DNA of 50,584 nucleotides from Clostridia bacterium (GTDB lineage Bacteria; Bacillota; Clostridia; Christensenellales; UBA1242). The notes beneath the pieces are model-generated. The model had not been told where the DNA came from. It did no database searches and was given only the letters and a program-made list of their open reading frames with translations. Of the stretch, positions 16,101 through 23,227 are shown in pieces (position 1 is the first letter of the stretch; each line of letters starts with the position of its first letter). Both the position numbers and the translations under genes were made by a program. The stretch lies in assembly GCA_017481235.1 (NCBI GenBank), contig JAFUPL010000034.1, positions 1 through 50,584 on the forward strand. Reading direction: 5' to 3'.

Positions 16101-18805
16101 ATGTGCAAGAAATTACAATAAGTTATACATTAGGTGTGCGTAAAGAGGTTACATACAATGCTACACTTATGGAAAATGGGCAAATCGAATTAAGTTTAAA
16201 AAACGTTAAGATAGGTGGAATTGATATAGGTGCAACTAAAGTAGATGAGATTGATATAGATGCAAATGAATTGGATAGATTAAATTTGCAACAAAATATA
16301 CAATATTTGGTAACTGTAACAGACGTAGGACTTAAGGAATATGTAGTTCCAATATCTACAACCAAAGATTATCAATTGTACATTTTGACAGTTCCAGATA
16401 ATCATTATGCTCGTGACGGCGTGTATTACACTTCAAACACAGTACAACTTTTGTACAATACTGATTTGTATAAACATGAAGTGTTTGTTAAATTAAATGA
16501 CAATACTTCTGCTGAAGAGTTAAATAATGGTTATTATACTTCAATCTTGCAAGGAAATTATAATCTTTTAACATTGTTACCAGATACCTCAACTGACCCT
16601 GCCGGTCATATTGGTAGTTTGCGTAAGTTTACTATTAGTTTAACGCTAAAAGATGTAACCACAACACAATACACGTATGATTTTGAAATATACATTGACA
16701 CTCGTGCAACTAATTTTGTAGTAGAAAATACACGAAAAGAAAGCAAGATGTCCAGCATTAAATCAACTTTTAAAAATGGAAATGATAAAGATTATCAAGA
16801 CTATAATATAATGGATTTGATAAATCGTAATTACTACAAGGAATTAATTACTGAAACTATAAATATCCGTTGGGAAAGATTTACAAGCAGTTACTTTAGT
16901 TATAATTATGAATTGTTTGAATTTGTCAATGGTGACGAATGTGTTGATTTGTTAAAAGGCTTAAGCGTTAACGAATATTCAATATCACCTAAAGAAAATA
17001 CAACTGGTAAGTACATATTTAAAGTAACTATTGAAAGTAAGGACGGTAAATGGATTGCTTCTCGTGTGTATGGAATATATATGTCAACAACAATTACTGG
17101 TTTGTATGAAGTTAAAGACGGTGAAGGCAATCTTTATGACCATACATCTACAACAAATTTAAGAGAAATAGAAATCGCATTAGGTAGCAGTGATAGTGTA
17201 AAACTTGATATTGCTAAAGCATTCAAGGTTTACACTGTTGATAATTTAAATACATTATTTAACAATTTTGGTTATAGCACGGCAGTCCTAATGTACATTG
17301 CCAATACCGAACTTACATTACATTCAAATGAAGATAATGCGGTGTATAGGGAGTATTACACGGTTGAAAGTGAGTATACCAAAATAACGTTCTACTACAT
17401 TCATAGGTCCAATTATTACACATTTGCGGTTACTATGGAAGTGTATCCAACCAACAAAAATCAAAATATTTTGTCAACTCTTACATTTACAACCGAACCA
17501 AATCAAACTGGTGAAAGTTTGTTAAATAGCGGTGTGGCAAAAACAATATATAATTCGAATGCACAATATTATAGATTAAGTTTTAATTCATACAATCGTA
17601 ATATGAGCGCATCTAATCCATTGGAAAAACATAATAAAATAATTGTTGATATTTACTATAATAATACTTTTGCAAAACGTATTAAAGGTGGAGATGAATC
17701 TACTTCACCTATTGAATTTAAAAATAGCGGAAGTTATAAATTAGAAATAAAAGATGAAGCGGGAAATATCCAATACTTCAACTCAAATTCATTATATCAA
17801 GATTTCTTCACTGTGGTTGTTATGAAGAAAAATGATATGTTATACACCGTTAATGGTGAAGCACCTATTCAGTATGCTTATTATGACAGTGCGGTAACTT
17901 TGCAAATTAACCGTTACAACGAAGCAACTGGCAGAAACAACTATGATATTAACACTATCAAACTTAATGCGAAGTTAAATAGTAAAAATTATACAGGTTA
18001 CGAGCACCCAAGCGAATCTGCAACATATATCTTTAAAGATTATGGAACATATTTAATAACAATGGAAGCGGATTTGTTGGGTACTGGAAATTCAAAAGGC
18101 GAGCATGTTGAAGCACGTTTGGTATTTACAATTTTAAATCCAAATGAAGCAAGAACAGCCCTAGACTTTACTTCAATATATGGATATAACATCATATCTA
18201 TATTTAGCGAAACTAAAACAACGCAAAAAGATGTTACTGACAAGTTTATGGATTTATTACAAGATAAATCAAATGTTGGCGAAACAAACGTATACAACAA
18301 ACTTATAACTTATGAAAGATTGGTTGATGCTTTTGGCACTGCTACTCAAGGTAAAATGAAGTTTAAAGTGTTGTATGAAGTTGAAAATGACGACTTATTG
18401 CCATCACGTCGAGCAGAGTTTTCATTTACACTAAATAATGAAACTGCATCAATTACTTCTTCGATTAAAGCGGGCGGAAAAACTACAGATGCTGTAATCT
18501 TAAAATTTAATGCGGCAAATATATACGACCAAATAGGTGATTGTAACCTAGTTATTAATGATGAAGTAGTGCTTCGCATTGACGAAAACTCACTTAACCA
18601 AATTACCGAAATTAAGGTGGATAAGGTTGGCAATTATTATGTTCAATTAATGGGAGATAGCGGAAATATTGCGCATAGTTTTAACTTTACTATCAAAGAA
18701 CCTTTAAATGTGGTTTCAATCATATTGATTGTGGTTGTAGCGTTAATAGTTGCTGGATTGATAGGAACATTTATTTGGTTAAGAACTCGCATGAAAGTAA
18801 GATAA
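10145..18805 (+). CDS. Giant membrane-anchored surface protein with repeated Ig-like modules
   Basis: 2,886 residues in one frame. An N-terminal signal helix (about 6-27) and a single C-terminal helix (about 2855-2880, followed by RTRMKVR) give a type I topology: nearly all outside, a short basic tail inside. There is no LPXTG motif. The exterior is beta-rich with few Cys. A recurring motif of the form G-x-Y-x-hydrophobic, often followed by D-x-x-G-N, appears near residues 345 (DHGKYTFKF), 549 (KPGYYLVQV), 675 (ESGAYLLVL), 824 (DQGIYKFNLKDQAGN), 1192, 1388, 2524 (NSGSYKLEIKDEAGN), 2629 and 2825. This is the last-strand pattern of bacterial Ig-like repeats. AAAGGAAA precedes the ATG. No enzyme domain was recognised; adhesion or envelope scaffolding is an inference. 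Confidence 0.85.
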   Translation: MKGKNKLILMFLSIIALVATSVGFALFNEADNIRYAKATSVEAFTAELEGGVIFSAERVYIAENEVDTQTALKYQGYDFKSIQTNKGTHYFGDYALRNQIGDDNSHKHIIADGQFVMVDDNARYSATTTSNETVNVKQGIMVTLGGYYNDGDGNYVTNGVNTGANISYISAQATLNGKPVENLPSARGYQNSIYEDFTQDFTWFIIPNESTEGHYEISFLYEADGQALRYDFDFYLLLHSKYEQKVEVGEGLEYTSNPTMNIVPTSNNNYNFFIGSSLNYPTLTFDYARYDLEYTHISGDVTTTVKFDYDESTQMITLSKKVYNDEEVDQYQIDTDKTNTIITLMFADHGKYTFKFNYIYNYQGENILIDKEQIPFDDMTLTIHGYQLKYSKTGFASADMTYLEIYKNNTMFILVNGFVNADDEKTGDNLGINYKLINNDNYITGTIANSKTASIINDEVITDIASDLNSKIDDDEIEYQQTDRGLWLTLNDDYYLTSKADDATIKESFYYYHPSKKITSRFVNGEENAKGEEGTFDNKTQFTKVTTFTKPGYYLVQVKYRYNKDDSGAEKEAGQYFAFQITATTPLLELYKTTKETWSTNLLKDKDYFDFYAHEYTNNNVYADWEETDVFESKVVGKLYYSEGQYASESALKAVANGVGSSTIKKVDYEKKTVITESGAYLLVLEVERSATKTYTYFTIDKEAISGLQVYEVATGTVDNRAIYSIKQDLDLNYVTHTSKGVIDTIFTIDWADKRSGAKISANYEFTPFVKTNQSIAGNSILIEQGSNTYKYIINEYSIGESSKEIEIHKPTSLNSALDINNILTDQGIYKFNLKDQAGNKLTYIVVVDRTEGVVNATYGDANQEGVKNPYISGQLVADYVELEWGTHKALNLGAEASENVIISKLLNNVEIDNYYAESGNNLFALRNMFQQQSGQNLFIVENNYTEIQLVPVLSNPNSYIITKNGTKQIKYANGVTVTGWDDKANAWFDNATNMGIKINVDKKAGHIYNFTMVGNNQVTAKSNTNFIVRITPDEALGEIYSSSSDDGYYNNLVRSNGVETEYNDDGSIKYETYYQEQASDDGVFVFEWVADDEKFKVIEVKYNYYQLMDQSALNMVTDKTQYPYYPYKYVSTNYILQTEKNDSDLIEITSKYSKTDRISEDGQTKKVNQSDPINLAYETYRKDDGTLTSKKVTQTGLYIITRTISIDGQTGEYSYAFFVDRNMIVGYSISDIKQKVVGQFIHVAMPNSKGEVYYDNFTKQGVNTLTQTVKVAGKDEKINVYLETNKLPTKIQVPSGKYVSGKYDTSGNEVDESNIVATSYKNLKLKLSVYFYDDYGVLGTKGEFFKLMDTITWDKDEYINLSFNNVNDGVITKFKNARIHTEDNSLSVPGVYVFVIEDTVGIKLEDFEVADVNSFVFGIKLTNQEPVADLYSYSEINEKSSEPIYARDDKVLYTNQQFVDFEIPVEELKSYDAQLDIASIEIRRSTNSSSGDVCWLKLKSSTGENGFVVDTSGIIKSIHNPNGKDYVEFIYDENNKLIKYIIHLDTGLEVVDNQIVSYKEYVYTININYVLSDPKYYQYISTSKDEKGNETSTRKQFYFSTYKVVIDRTPNSTNLDALMETQGNYFEGYHQWLAKQNRVEASENINKTFAYRSTETVKDYYGLANALYYQFASEDGSNLSNQAMYALNIDYDSKLNTQGLSSIYYRKLDFDDDAIVANSRMGLLPITETYFKTTEYYTFNESLTAYSFYSANSITYYRTIMEIDVTDESIYNNNCGVFYEIIEKDMAGNLTQYVVYFAPQTMEDVSITINGQLVGSNNSSDSNSTTTTLPTVTLKKGGGDSKTFIGISSVDAVSKIATEITSSARDTEGYYPYYGNINIYNSKRENIKTIYVNSTSQHAEYDAENHVYTKQGIESEIYNAIKGQGNYTIEYINVFGERFSAIVNNYTDYHNLNIGSLQAIQDYMGQWYITFDELTTEVDETTYWHVQEITISYTLGVRKEVTYNATLMENGQIELSLKNVKIGGIDIGATKVDEIDIDANELDRLNLQQNIQYLVTVTDVGLKEYVVPISTTKDYQLYILTVPDNHYARDGVYYTSNTVQLLYNTDLYKHEVFVKLNDNTSAEELNNGYYTSILQGNYNLLTLLPDTSTDPAGHIGSLRKFTISLTLKDVTTTQYTYDFEIYIDTRATNFVVENTRKESKMSSIKSTFKNGNDKDYQDYNIMDLINRNYYKELITETINIRWERFTSSYFSYNYELFEFVNGDECVDLLKGLSVNEYSISPKENTTGKYIFKVTIESKDGKWIASRVYGIYMSTTITGLYEVKDGEGNLYDHTSTTNLREIEIALGSSDSVKLDIAKAFKVYTVDNLNTLFNNFGYSTAVLMYIANTELTLHSNEDNAVYREYYTVESEYTKITFYYIHRSNYYTFAVTMEVYPTNKNQNILSTLTFTTEPNQTGESLLNSGVAKTIYNSNAQYYRLSFNSYNRNMSASNPLEKHNKIIVDIYYNNTFAKRIKGGDESTSPIEFKNSGSYKLEIKDEAGNIQYFNSNSLYQDFFTVVVMKKNDMLYTVNGEAPIQYAYYDSAVTLQINRYNEATGRNNYDINTIKLNAKLNSKNYTGYEHPSESATYIFKDYGTYLITMEADLLGTGNSKGEHVEARLVFTILNPNEARTALDFTSIYGYNIISIFSETKTTQKDVTDKFMDLLQDKSNVGETNVYNKLITYERLVDAFGTATQGKMKFKVLYEVENDDLLPSRRAEFSFTLNNETASITSSIKAGGKTTDAVILKFNAANIYDQIGDCNLVINDEVVLRIDENSLNQITEIKVDKVGNYYVQLMGDSGNIAHSFNFTIKEPLNVVSIILIVVVALIVAGLIGTFIWLRTRMKVR

Positions 18806-18810
18806 TTTGC

Positions 18811-18839
18811 TTGACATTTTGCTGTTAAGGTATTAGTAT
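18811..18839 (+). promoter_or_regulatory. Strong SigA-type promoter of the coupling ATPase gene
   Basis: TTGACA (18811-18816), a 17-nt spacer and TAGTAT (18834-18839) lie 5 nt after the stop of the giant gene. Transcription would start near 18846, at the AAAGGAG ribosome site (18846-18852). Confidence 0.65.
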
Positions 18840-18861
18840 TTTATTAAAGGAGAATATTTGT

Positions 18862-18888
18862 AATTGTGTCGTACAAAACGGCACAATT
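18862..18888 (+). promoter_or_regulatory. Hairpin over the start region of the coupling ATPase gene
   Basis: AATTGTGTCGT (18862-18872) pairs with ACGGCACAATT (18878-18888) around a 5-nt loop: 11 bp with one G-U pair. The GTG start candidate (18866-18868) is in the left arm. The next in-frame ATG (18905) lies beyond the hairpin. It could limit or control translation initiation. Confidence 0.5.
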
Positions 18889-20941
18889 GCAAATTAAATT
18901 AATCATGGAAAAATTTTTAAAGAAAACATTATTAAATATTATAATATTTGTAGCGATTTATCTTTTGGCGGTAGTTGCTGTTACATTTTTCAAAACCAAT
19001 CAAATTGGTTTTGACACAACTTACTTAACTGATACTATTACAATTTTTGTAACCGCTATGGGTGTGGGTATAATATTATTATTTAAGTTGTTTAAAATGT
19101 TGGACGGTAAACCTAATTCAAAAAAGGATAAAGGTTTAAGTGACAAGGGTAAGGACTCTAAGGGTAAGGAAGTAGAGCAATATTTTAGTAATGATTTTAT
19201 TTCGGTTGATGAAATGAAGAGTAAAAAAGACTTTAACTTTTGTACAACCAAAAATATTAGAACGGTTAATAAAGATGGTGTGCTTGTGCGTGCTGAACGA
19301 GTTGGTTCTAATATTGAGGTAAATTTTATTAAACCAATCCATACACTAATTATTGGTACTACCAGTTCGGGTAAAAGTACGCAATATATTATACCAACTT
19401 TACAGTTGTTATCAATGACGGCGTCAAAACCTTCATTCGTAATCACCGACCCTAAAAAGGAATTGTATGAAGAAAATGTGGAAAAGTTAAAAAGTGAAGG
19501 TTATAATATTCTTCGTCTAGACTTAGACAATCCATATGGTTCTTCAATGTGGAACCCATTAACTTATGTTTATCGTACATATCACAGAAGTTTAAACATA
19601 AACAAGGAAGTAAAAATTCACCAAGCGGGCGAAGACCCTCGTGCAAGAAAATTGCTAATGGATAGCGATTTTGATTGGCGCACTACTCACTGGTATGAAT
19701 TTAATCGTACTGCATATGCTGACCGTAATAACCTTGACCGTGATTTAAGCGTTGTTCGTAGTAAATTGCAAGCGGCTGCGTTTACTGAAATTCAAGACGT
19801 TGTAACAGCAGTGGCACCGGTTGTAAATACTAATGATGCCAACTGGGAAACAGTTGCTCAAAAACTTATTCAAGCAGTAATATTGGCAATGCTTGAAGAT
19901 AGTACTGACCCAGAGTTGGGACTTACTGAGGATAAATTTAATTTTTACAACGTGTACAAGATTTGTAACTTCACAGATACGGGCGGTAGAGATACTTTTG
20001 CAACTCTTAAAAAGTATTTGTTTGAGTATCGTGACAAGTTTTCAAAGGTTCGCGAACTTGCAAATTCAGCACTAAACAATGCTGAAACTACTAGTAAAAA
20101 CTACATGGGTTTTGTGTCAAACAAGACTATTGCATTTAGTGATGAAGGTATTAGTTTGATGACCAGTAAAAATGAAATTGACTTTAATCAAATTGACGAA
20201 AGACCTACTGCTATATTTGTGCACATTCCTGACCAAATTGAAGTTCGTCACCCTCTAGGTGCGCTATTCATTACTCAAATGTACAAACGTTTGGTTGAAA
20301 AGGCAAATTCGTTAGGTGGAAAGTTGAAGCGTAATGTGTATTTTGAATTAGATGAATTTGGTAATATGCCTAAGTTCCAAAATTTGGGTACAACTCTTGC
20401 GGTTGCACGTAGTCGTGGAATATTCTATCAATTAGTTATTCAATCTTATGCGCAATTAAATAGTAAGTACGGTGACCAAGAAGCACAAATTATTAAAAAC
20501 AACTGTCCAATTTCGGTGTACGTTGGTTCGGACGACCACAATACCAATGAAGAGTTTAGTAAAATTCTTGGTAACAAAACTATTGAAATGGTTAATGTTA
20601 ACACAAGTAAAGGTCCAGATGGCAAGGAGAATAAGAGTGAAAGTAAGCAAATTATCACTCGTCCAATAGCATATCCACACGAATTAAATACTTTCCGTAA
20701 GCAAAGATATTTGATTTTAAAATCATTTGAACCGCCTTGCGTGTACAAAAATATATTTACACCTAAATATGAATGTACTGATATTTATAATTTGAAAAAG
20801 ACGCCAGAACAATATGTTGCAATGAAAGGCTTTGACGAACGTAATGTGTATTACGATATTATAAGACGTAATGATATAATGAAAAAGCGCAATTCTTCAA
20901 CATCTGATGATGACGATGATGATGATTTGTTTGATTTTTAG
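18866..20941 (+). CDS. VirD4/TraG-family type IV coupling ATPase, isolated
   Basis: 691 residues from the GTG at 18866, or 678 from the ATG at 18905; the start is not settled because the ribosome site (18846-18852) is 13 nt from the GTG and far from the ATG. Two N-terminal helices (about 22-43 and 57-76) are followed by a charged linker. The RecA-like ATPase has Walker A GTTSSGKST (about 164-172), ITDPKKELYEE, WNPL, and Walker B YFELDEFGNMP (about 492-502). ARSRGIFYQLVIQSYAQL follows, and the tail is very acidic (seven consecutive Asp). In conjugation systems this protein feeds DNA or protein to the secretion channel. No relaxase, VirB4 or other channel genes occur in this window. It has its own promoter. 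Confidence 0.88.
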   Translation: MSYKTAQLQIKLIMEKFLKKTLLNIIIFVAIYLLAVVAVTFFKTNQIGFDTTYLTDTITIFVTAMGVGIILLFKLFKMLDGKPNSKKDKGLSDKGKDSKGKEVEQYFSNDFISVDEMKSKKDFNFCTTKNIRTVNKDGVLVRAERVGSNIEVNFIKPIHTLIIGTTSSGKSTQYIIPTLQLLSMTASKPSFVITDPKKELYEENVEKLKSEGYNILRLDLDNPYGSSMWNPLTYVYRTYHRSLNINKEVKIHQAGEDPRARKLLMDSDFDWRTTHWYEFNRTAYADRNNLDRDLSVVRSKLQAAAFTEIQDVVTAVAPVVNTNDANWETVAQKLIQAVILAMLEDSTDPELGLTEDKFNFYNVYKICNFTDTGGRDTFATLKKYLFEYRDKFSKVRELANSALNNAETTSKNYMGFVSNKTIAFSDEGISLMTSKNEIDFNQIDERPTAIFVHIPDQIEVRHPLGALFITQMYKRLVEKANSLGGKLKRNVYFELDEFGNMPKFQNLGTTLAVARSRGIFYQLVIQSYAQLNSKYGDQEAQIIKNNCPISVYVGSDDHNTNEEFSKILGNKTIEMVNVNTSKGPDGKENKSESKQIITRPIAYPHELNTFRKQRYLILKSFEPPCVYKNIFTPKYECTDIYNLKKTPEQYVAMKGFDERNVYYDIIRRNDIMKKRNSSTSDDDDDDDLFDF

Positions 20942-20956
20942 TAATTGACGAAATTA

Positions 20957-21000
20957 TGCGAAGCAAATTTAGTAATGGTTGGATTATTATTTGCTTCGCA
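20957..21000. repeat. Inverted repeat sharing GCGAAGCAAAT with the recR element
   Basis: TGCGAAGCAAAT (20957-20968) pairs perfectly with ATTTGCTTCGCA (20989-21000) over a 20-nt loop. Only a short T stretch follows, so termination would be weak. The 11-nt core also starts the multi-arm element after recR. It is the only hairpin between the ATPase stop and the next promoter. Confidence 0.65.
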
Positions 21001-21070
21001 AATTTTAAATTGACAAGGATATTAATTATTAGAAATTTTAGTAAATTATTAATTAAGTGTTAAAAGTGTT

Positions 21071-21099
21071 TGCAATATTTAAAAAAATGTTTTATAATG
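21071..21099 (+). promoter_or_regulatory. Promoter of the secreted beta-helix gene
   Basis: TTGCAA (21071-21076), a 17-nt spacer and a perfect TATAAT (21094-21099). The leader to the GTG at 21187 is about 80 nt and includes the palindrome at 21095-21113. Confidence 0.7.
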
Positions 21100-21113
21100 A
21101 TAATATCATTATG
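21095..21113 (+). promoter_or_regulatory. Perfect 19-bp palindrome over the -10 box and start site (operator)
   Basis: ATAATGATA (21095-21103), a central A, and TATCATTAT (21105-21113) form a perfect 9-1-9 inverted repeat overlapping TATAAT and the expected transcription start. The arm resembles the ATAATGATA part of Fur-family boxes, though the centre differs by about 2 bp from the Fur consensus. The position fits a repressor site. Confidence 0.55.
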
Positions 21114-21186
21114 AAGTGTAAATATTGTGGCGTGTTATGAAACTGGTTTAAATTTAAATATTTATACTTAAGAAAAGGAAACTGTT

Positions 21187-22344
21187 GTGAAAAAGAAGAG
21201 AGTGATTTTAAGCGTTTGTGCTTGTGTGTGTCTTGTGTTGTCACTAAGTGTTGTGGCTATAACTTTTTTGCATACTGCTCCTAAGCATAAGCATGTGTTA
21301 GGTGAGGAAAAAACATATCATATTTGCAATGATAGTATATATTATACTAGACAATGTAAAGATGGTTGTGATGTTCCATTTGAAACTAAAGCGACTTTAA
21401 CAGACGTTTTCCTAAGCGTTACCGAAAGGGACAGTGTAATTTTGGACGAAAATGTAACCTTAAAGGAAGAGGTGATGATTAAAACCTTCTCCGAACAAGG
21501 TGACGAACTAGAACTAAATATTAATTTAGATTTAAATAATTTTACATTATCTAGCAATATTCAAAATAAGCAAAGTAATTCAATGTTTATGTTTAATTCA
21601 AATATTGGTAAACTTAATTTTAATGTAAAAAATGGTAAGATTTGTTCTGCCGATTTGTCGTACATATTTAATTTTAAAAATAATAAATATAGTGGAAGCA
21701 ACATCAAGTTTAATATTGATAATGTTGAATGCGTGACTTCTGGAGTAAAAACAACGCCATTATTTATGAAAGATGTATATAATATACAATTTAATGCCAC
21801 TAATTGTAAGTTTATATCAAACTCTACCAGTAATCAAAGAGGTGATTATGGTGTAGGCGCATATATTAATAGTGAAAGCGAATTTAATTTCAACAATTGC
21901 TACTTTGAAGGTGGTGATGGTGTATATGTTAAAAGAGGAAATGTCAACTTAAATGGTTGTGCATTGATTAACTCAGGACTTGTATCTAACTATGCTCAAA
22001 ATGTTGATGACTTTTCTGCGGTTGGAGCATGCTTAACTGCTGATAGTCATACAACTAAAAAGGGTGTTTCCGAGTTTGCTATTACTATCAAAAACTGCTC
22101 AATGCAAAGCAAGTCTAGTTTTAAAATGATATGTGTTATTGAAACCGAAGCGGAAACTGGATTAGGACTAAATGTTAGCAATAATTCGTTGATAGATGTT
22201 CAATCCTGTGTCTTTAACAATAATCCAACGGCAATAACAATTCCTCAATACGATATCATTAAATACCCAAATGGACAAGCACCTCAAAATAATGGTTCGC
22301 AAACATGGGTTTGTGGAGATTGGACTCAAACTATTAGTGAATAA
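21187..22344 (+). CDS. Secreted protein with predicted parallel beta-helix, function unknown
   Basis: 385 residues from a GTG preceded by AAAGGAAA. The N-terminus (about 1-30) is a signal peptide or anchor with KKKR followed by a hydrophobic stretch containing three Cys. Next comes a His/Cys-containing segment (HKHVLGEEKTYHIC, CKDGCDVPF). The main part (about 70-340) has short beta strands ending in Asn-rich turns (FNFNNCYFEGGDGVYVKRGN, NVNLNGCALINSG), as in pectate-lyase-like right-handed beta-helices. No catalytic motif was recognised, so carbohydrate binding or cleavage is only possible. Its own palindrome-bearing promoter and strong terminator make it a single-gene unit. Confidence 0.8.
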   Translation: MKKKRVILSVCACVCLVLSLSVVAITFLHTAPKHKHVLGEEKTYHICNDSIYYTRQCKDGCDVPFETKATLTDVFLSVTERDSVILDENVTLKEEVMIKTFSEQGDELELNINLDLNNFTLSSNIQNKQSNSMFMFNSNIGKLNFNVKNGKICSADLSYIFNFKNNKYSGSNIKFNIDNVECVTSGVKTTPLFMKDVYNIQFNATNCKFISNSTSNQRGDYGVGAYINSESEFNFNNCYFEGGDGVYVKRGNVNLNGCALINSGLVSNYAQNVDDFSAVGACLTADSHTTKKGVSEFAITIKNCSMQSKSSFKMICVIETEAETGLGLNVSNNSLIDVQSCVFNNNPTAITIPQYDIIKYPNGQAPQNNGSQTWVCGDWTQTISE

Positions 22345-22349
22345 ATATA

Positions 22350-22379
22350 AATAAGACTAAATTTAGTCTTATTTTTTTT
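22350..22379 (+). terminator. Terminator of the beta-helix gene
   Basis: AATAAGAC (22350-22357) and GTCTTATT (22366-22373) form the stem of a 24-bp perfect palindrome, followed by eight T (22372-22379). It begins 5 nt after the stop. Confidence 0.85.
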
Positions 22380-22478
22380 ACTAAAATATTTTTATGCAAT
22401 TCATATTTGGGTGTTGATAATGCAAAACTTAATCACCAATAAATTAAAAATTTTCATACTATGGGTTGAGGTGATTTT

Positions 22479-23156
22479 GTGAAAAAGAATTTATTTAAAA
22501 TTGTAGTTCTTGTATTGACGTATGTGGCAATATCGTTAGGAGTGTATTTTGTATTAAAAGCATGTGGACTTACAACGATTAGTAAAATTCGTGACTTTAT
22601 TTCATCAACTGGAGCGTGGGGGTATGTTGTATTCTTTTTATTTCAAGTTGTTTCATCTACATTTATTTGCATAATACCTTTTGAAGATGAGTTGTTGACT
22701 GCGTGTGCAATAGTTTTGTTTGGACCAATAAAAGGTTTTTGCATTGCCTCATTTAATATGTTTGTAACCTCAAGTTTGCAATTTTTGATAGGAAGATATT
22801 TCTGCAAAGGATTGATTACAAGACTTATAGGCGGAGATGCGGTTGAAAAGTATCAAAACTATTTGCAAGTTAAGGGCGAGATAATGTTGCCAATACTATA
22901 TCTAATTCCATTATTTCCGCATGACAGTTTGTGTTTGTTGGCGGGCATGAGTAAAATGAAATACTTGTATTTTGCTCCAATTACATTAGTGATGCGTTCA
23001 ATTGAAATTGCTGAATTATGCTTTTTAGGTAGTGGGATTATTGATTTTGGCGCTTTAAGTGTAATGGACTGGATATTGATTGCGAATGTAATAATTATTG
23101 ATATATATTTAATATTTAAATTGCAAAAATTTATTGAAAATAAAATTCAAAAATAA
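22479..23156 (+). CDS. TVP38/TMEM64-family (DedA-like) membrane protein
   Basis: 225 residues and strongly hydrophobic, with about five or six membrane segments. The hydrophobic N-terminus (about 5-27), the central region with Gly/Pro-containing segments (FGPIKGFCIASFNMFVTSSL, then IGRYFCKGLITRLIGGD) and PILYLIPLFPHDSLCLLAGM fit the VTT/SNARE-associated domain seen in TVP38/TMEM64 and DedA proteins. Some members move or scramble lipids; substrate here is unknown. The start is the GTG at 22479 with TGAGGTG upstream. It is probably transcribed alone between the beta-helix gene and the convergent Spo0A-like gene. Confidence 0.75.
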   Translation: MKKNLFKIVVLVLTYVAISLGVYFVLKACGLTTISKIRDFISSTGAWGYVVFFLFQVVSSTFICIIPFEDELLTACAIVLFGPIKGFCIASFNMFVTSSLQFLIGRYFCKGLITRLIGGDAVEKYQNYLQVKGEIMLPILYLIPLFPHDSLCLLAGMSKMKYLYFAPITLVMRSIEIAELCFLGSGIIDFGALSVMDWILIANVIIIDIYLIFKLQKFIENKIQK

Positions 23157-23227
23157 ATATAAAATAATTAATAAAAATACTTTAAATAAGTATGTTTTGC
23201 AAATAAATAATTATAAAATATTAAAAG

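Noticed and set aside
18866-20941. Integrated conjugative element around the VirD4-type gene
   Set aside because: No relaxase, integrase, VirB4 or attachment repeats were seen in the window.
21095-21113. Exact Fur or PerR box
   Set aside because: The palindrome is perfect, but its centre does not fit the 7-1-7 consensus of either regulator, so only a family-like resemblance is claimed.
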